Assembly (NCBI GenBank): GCA_951394045.1
Contig: OX596000.1
Coordinates: 124,001-188,000 of the forward strand
Length of the DNA: 64,000 nucleotides
Direction: 5' to 3'
Source of the DNA: Nitzschia sp. DOCU1
Lineage: Eukaryota > Bacillariophyta > Bacillariophyceae > Bacillariales > Bacillariaceae
The translations under genes and the position numbers were made by a program. The notes beneath the pieces were generated by a model. It saw only the letters and a list, made by a program, of their open reading frames with translations. It had not been told where the DNA came from and ran no database searches. Positions 61,831 to 64,000 of the stretch are shown here, one piece after another; within the stretch, counting starts at the first letter, position 1; the number at the start of each line of letters is the position of its first letter.

Positions 61831-62381
61831 GGTTGAGGGGGAAATAATGAGTAATGACAATCGAGGATATGAACGTCTCCAGACAAGAAAATATGAAAGT
61901 GTTCGGCTGTGTCAACTACCATGATACCAGATACTTTACAAGAAGAACGGTGGAATAGCTCCGCAATGAAAGATAATTTGGCCCTACCGAAGATAATGTC
62001 CGTCTCTTTAGAGTTGTATGGTAGCTGTGTCATACTTGGAAGGTCCCTGCAGGGACTGAAGTTTTCCCGAAAAAAGCAACATTTGAGCTCGTTCTATGCC
62101 CGTAAGGCAACATTTGGAGAACGTTTGCTTCATTGTCGTTAGCTTCGCTACCCCGTTCACTAAATAAAGTTGATGGTATTTAGGCAGCCACGGTTTCACC
62201 ATGTTTATGTTCATGATTCTATCGAATTGTACCTCTATTTCGGAAGTCAGTGAAAGAGAACAACAACACACCGGTTGTCATGGATCTGGTAAGGTAATTA
62301 GCACTTCCAGAACATATTTACCTGCTTCCGCGCCTAAACATTAGTTGAAACGGCGGCAACCCTATTTATGAAAAGATATTA
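61831..62381. other. Intergenic, divergent promoter region
   Basis: No gene seen; it separates the divergent ZIP and ankyrin genes. Around 62036 a small inverted TCCCTGCAGGGA motif occurs. Confidence 0.4.
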
Positions 62382-63608
62382 ATGTTTCAAGGCTTACTTA
62401 AGAAAATGACCACTCTGCATAGGGAAGAAGGGAAGATGACCGCGAACACCTACGAGGGGGGCGCTTTCTCATCCTGGAATGGCGGGTTTCTCACCATAGA
62501 TCCGTCAAGCGAAAATGTTCCGATACCGAACTTTTCGCAGTACCGAGCGCAACCACTACAGAGCAGTTTGGATCTCACAATTTTTCCTTTTCAGCTACCG
62601 AACGATAGCGACCCCGTCGCCACCTTCACCATGTTTGAAGTTTCTCACGATGACTTTATCCCTCTGTTCCTATTCTTGGAAACTAAAGAGTGGGGCACGT
62701 GCGTCAAGGAGGCCAAACGAGCCCCGCAGCTGATCGAAGAACGCAAGACGGTCTTTGGTTTCTTCGGAGACAAAGCCGAAACTCGGATCAACGCTCTGCA
62801 CCAAGCGGTTGCAATCCCTGACTGTCCCACTTCCGTTATTGAGGCATTTTGCAAATTTAACCAGAAGTGTCTTCAAAGTCTAGAAACGGCGTATCGTCGC
62901 ACGGCACTGCATATTGCCTGCATGAAGGGGACCGACTACAAAATCATCGGGACATTGTTGCAGTTTGACGATGACAAGTGCGCTCAGACGCCCGATTCCC
63001 TAGGTCGTTTACCGATTCATTATGCAGCCAAGAATCGCACGACGAATGGCGACAAGACTCTGCGTCTGTTGCTTAGGGCCCACCCAATATCATTGATGGT
63101 TCAAGATAAAGCTGGTTTTTCACCTTTGCACGTGGCCTGTCGTATGGGACAATCCATGGCCATGATTCGTCTCTTTTTGCGAACGGCGCCCGATAGCATT
63201 GTGCTACGTACTTTAAAAAAGTCCTACGCCGTCCACTGTGCCAAGCAGTGTACTGGTGTCTGGTCTAAAGAGCACCATGACGAAATTCTCGATTATCTCA
63301 AGACCGTCACCGAGGTAACTAGAGACACTCTAAAGGTCAGTGGCTATGAAAGCATTTCTTACCTTGGAAAGGAAGACGACTCCATGCGAACATTTATGGA
63401 CGATATTGCTTTGTCCGTGGACAATCCGTCTGTTCGAAGTAGCCGGGCGTCAGGAAGAACCGGTCGTCGAACTGTTCTTGGTGGAGGCAGCAGCGTCCAC
63501 TCGAAGTCGTCCATTCCCATCAAGATTACTATGGATGTGGATTCTACCAGCAAATGCTCAGTCGTCACGGATGAAGAAAATAGCGAAGATTCTTTCGGCG
63601 ATCAATAA
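62382..63608 (+). CDS. Ankyrin-repeat protein
   Basis: 408 residues, single exon. About four ankyrin repeats lie at 136-290. The clearest are RRTALHIACMKG (172-183), GRLPIHYAAKNR (208-219) and GFSPLHVACRMG (245-256). The final unit is worn (SYAVHCAKQC). The N-terminal 130 residues carry a region with FEVSHDDFIPLFLFLE often seen before ankyrin repeats in diatom proteins. The C-terminal 100 residues are Ser/Arg-rich and then acidic, probably disordered. Ankyrin repeats bind proteins; the partner is unknown. The ATG at 62382 is used, but Met9 or Met19 could be the start. No signal peptide or membrane helix is visible. Confidence 0.75.
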   Translation: MFQGLLKKMTTLHREEGKMTANTYEGGAFSSWNGGFLTIDPSSENVPIPNFSQYRAQPLQSSLDLTIFPFQLPNDSDPVATFTMFEVSHDDFIPLFLFLETKEWGTCVKEAKRAPQLIEERKTVFGFFGDKAETRINALHQAVAIPDCPTSVIEAFCKFNQKCLQSLETAYRRTALHIACMKGTDYKIIGTLLQFDDDKCAQTPDSLGRLPIHYAAKNRTTNGDKTLRLLLRAHPISLMVQDKAGFSPLHVACRMGQSMAMIRLFLRTAPDSIVLRTLKKSYAVHCAKQCTGVWSKEHHDEILDYLKTVTEVTRDTLKVSGYESISYLGKEDDSMRTFMDDIALSVDNPSVRSSRASGRTGRRTVLGGGSSVHSKSSIPIKITMDVDSTSKCSVVTDEENSEDSFGDQ

Positions 63609-63779
63609 CCAGGGATATTGATAATGCGAGCGTCGTGGGGGTTTCGGGACGACGCAATTCCATATGACACGTTTTATCACTATAGCTTTATTAGTTACGG
63701 GGATAACTCAGGTTTTAGTCCTAGTAGATGCATATCCGTTTCCTCAATAGATTTTTTAAGCTGAGACTCGAAAGGGTCA
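63609..63779. other. 3' flank of the ankyrin gene
   Basis: No feature seen. Confidence 0.3.
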
Positions 63780-63962
63780 TCAAGTTTTCGTCAACCCGCC
63801 AGATAGAAAAAACAGAAGCAAGTTAGCACCGGCTAGACAATAGAAGCAACGAGGAATTCGCTGTTCTGTAGCATCAGCGAAAACTTCAAGCCCCACCTGA
63901 CGGTCTCGCATAAACGCCTGGTCTGCTGCTGGAATGGGCATGAGCGAAGAGGAGATATGCAT
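63780..63962 (-). CDS. Possible small or partial protein at the right edge
   Basis: A 60-codon frame begins MHISSSLMPIPAADQAFM, has a short hydrophobic segment (CLAGANLLLFFLSGG) and ends in LTKT. It could be the last exon of a gene lying beyond the window, or chance. No family recognised. Confidence 0.2.
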   Translation of the reverse strand: MHISSSLMPIPAADQAFMRDRQVGLEVFADATEQRIPRCFYCLAGANLLLFFLSGGLTKT

Positions 63963-64000
63963 CACCAAGGCAGGAGAGCACCATGACCGTGAAATTTTAT

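Overview
The window is nuclear DNA from a photosynthetic stramenopile, almost certainly a pennate diatom. Several proteins carry diatom-type plastid presequences with a phenylalanine just after the cleavage site (GAF-QTAP at 37450, IQAF-PTP at 57641, NAF-AP at 58789). Introns are few, short (91-134 bp) and GT-AG. Diatom-typical families recur: the WYSxxEY/RGIE family, transmembrane LRR proteins, and single-pass proteins with Ser/Thr/Pro linkers. No rRNA, functional tRNA or CRISPR array was seen.

Layout. 1-1780: gag-protease of a Ty3/gypsy-like retrotransposon running off the left edge. 1781-3950: no gene. 3951-5315: TKL-like kinase. 6068-7694: a degraded element bounded by inverted repeats. 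7994-12830: three lineage-specific genes. 14073-17004: an Msp1/ATAD1-like AAA ATPase and a neighbour that shares its membrane anchor but not its ATPase. 17787-18817: EF-hand membrane protein with one intron. 19441-21273: broken TIR-like/kinesin-light-chain gene. 21985-25892: tandem BTB gene pair, the first dead and the second intact. 26138-28222: single-pass membrane protein. 28223-31075: no gene, but hairpins and a direct repeat. 31076-35684: one three-exon gene for a 1457-residue stalk protein (IQ motif, membrane segment, Asn-Pro repeats, PS-rich tract, small C-terminal domain).

36458-50142 is a rearranged block. It holds an intact plastid membrane protein gene, two 1.5 kb tandem units, a full-length LINE of about 7.7 kb with two ORFs, a truncated copy of the same plastid gene fused in frame to LINE ORF1, and a 120 bp LINE tail. 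The order fits unequal recombination between two LINE 3' ends. 50326-56415 holds two tandem transmembrane LRR genes with an intron at the same place. 56526-58789 holds two plastid-targeted proteins. 59308-61830 is a damaged ZIP zinc transporter gene with a tRNA-derived SINE in one intron (16 bp target-site duplication). 62382-63608 encodes an ankyrin protein.

The genes do not form a pathway. The main themes are repeated small-scale duplication followed by decay or domain replacement, and four classes of mobile element. All assignments come from reading motifs and frames; no database search was run.
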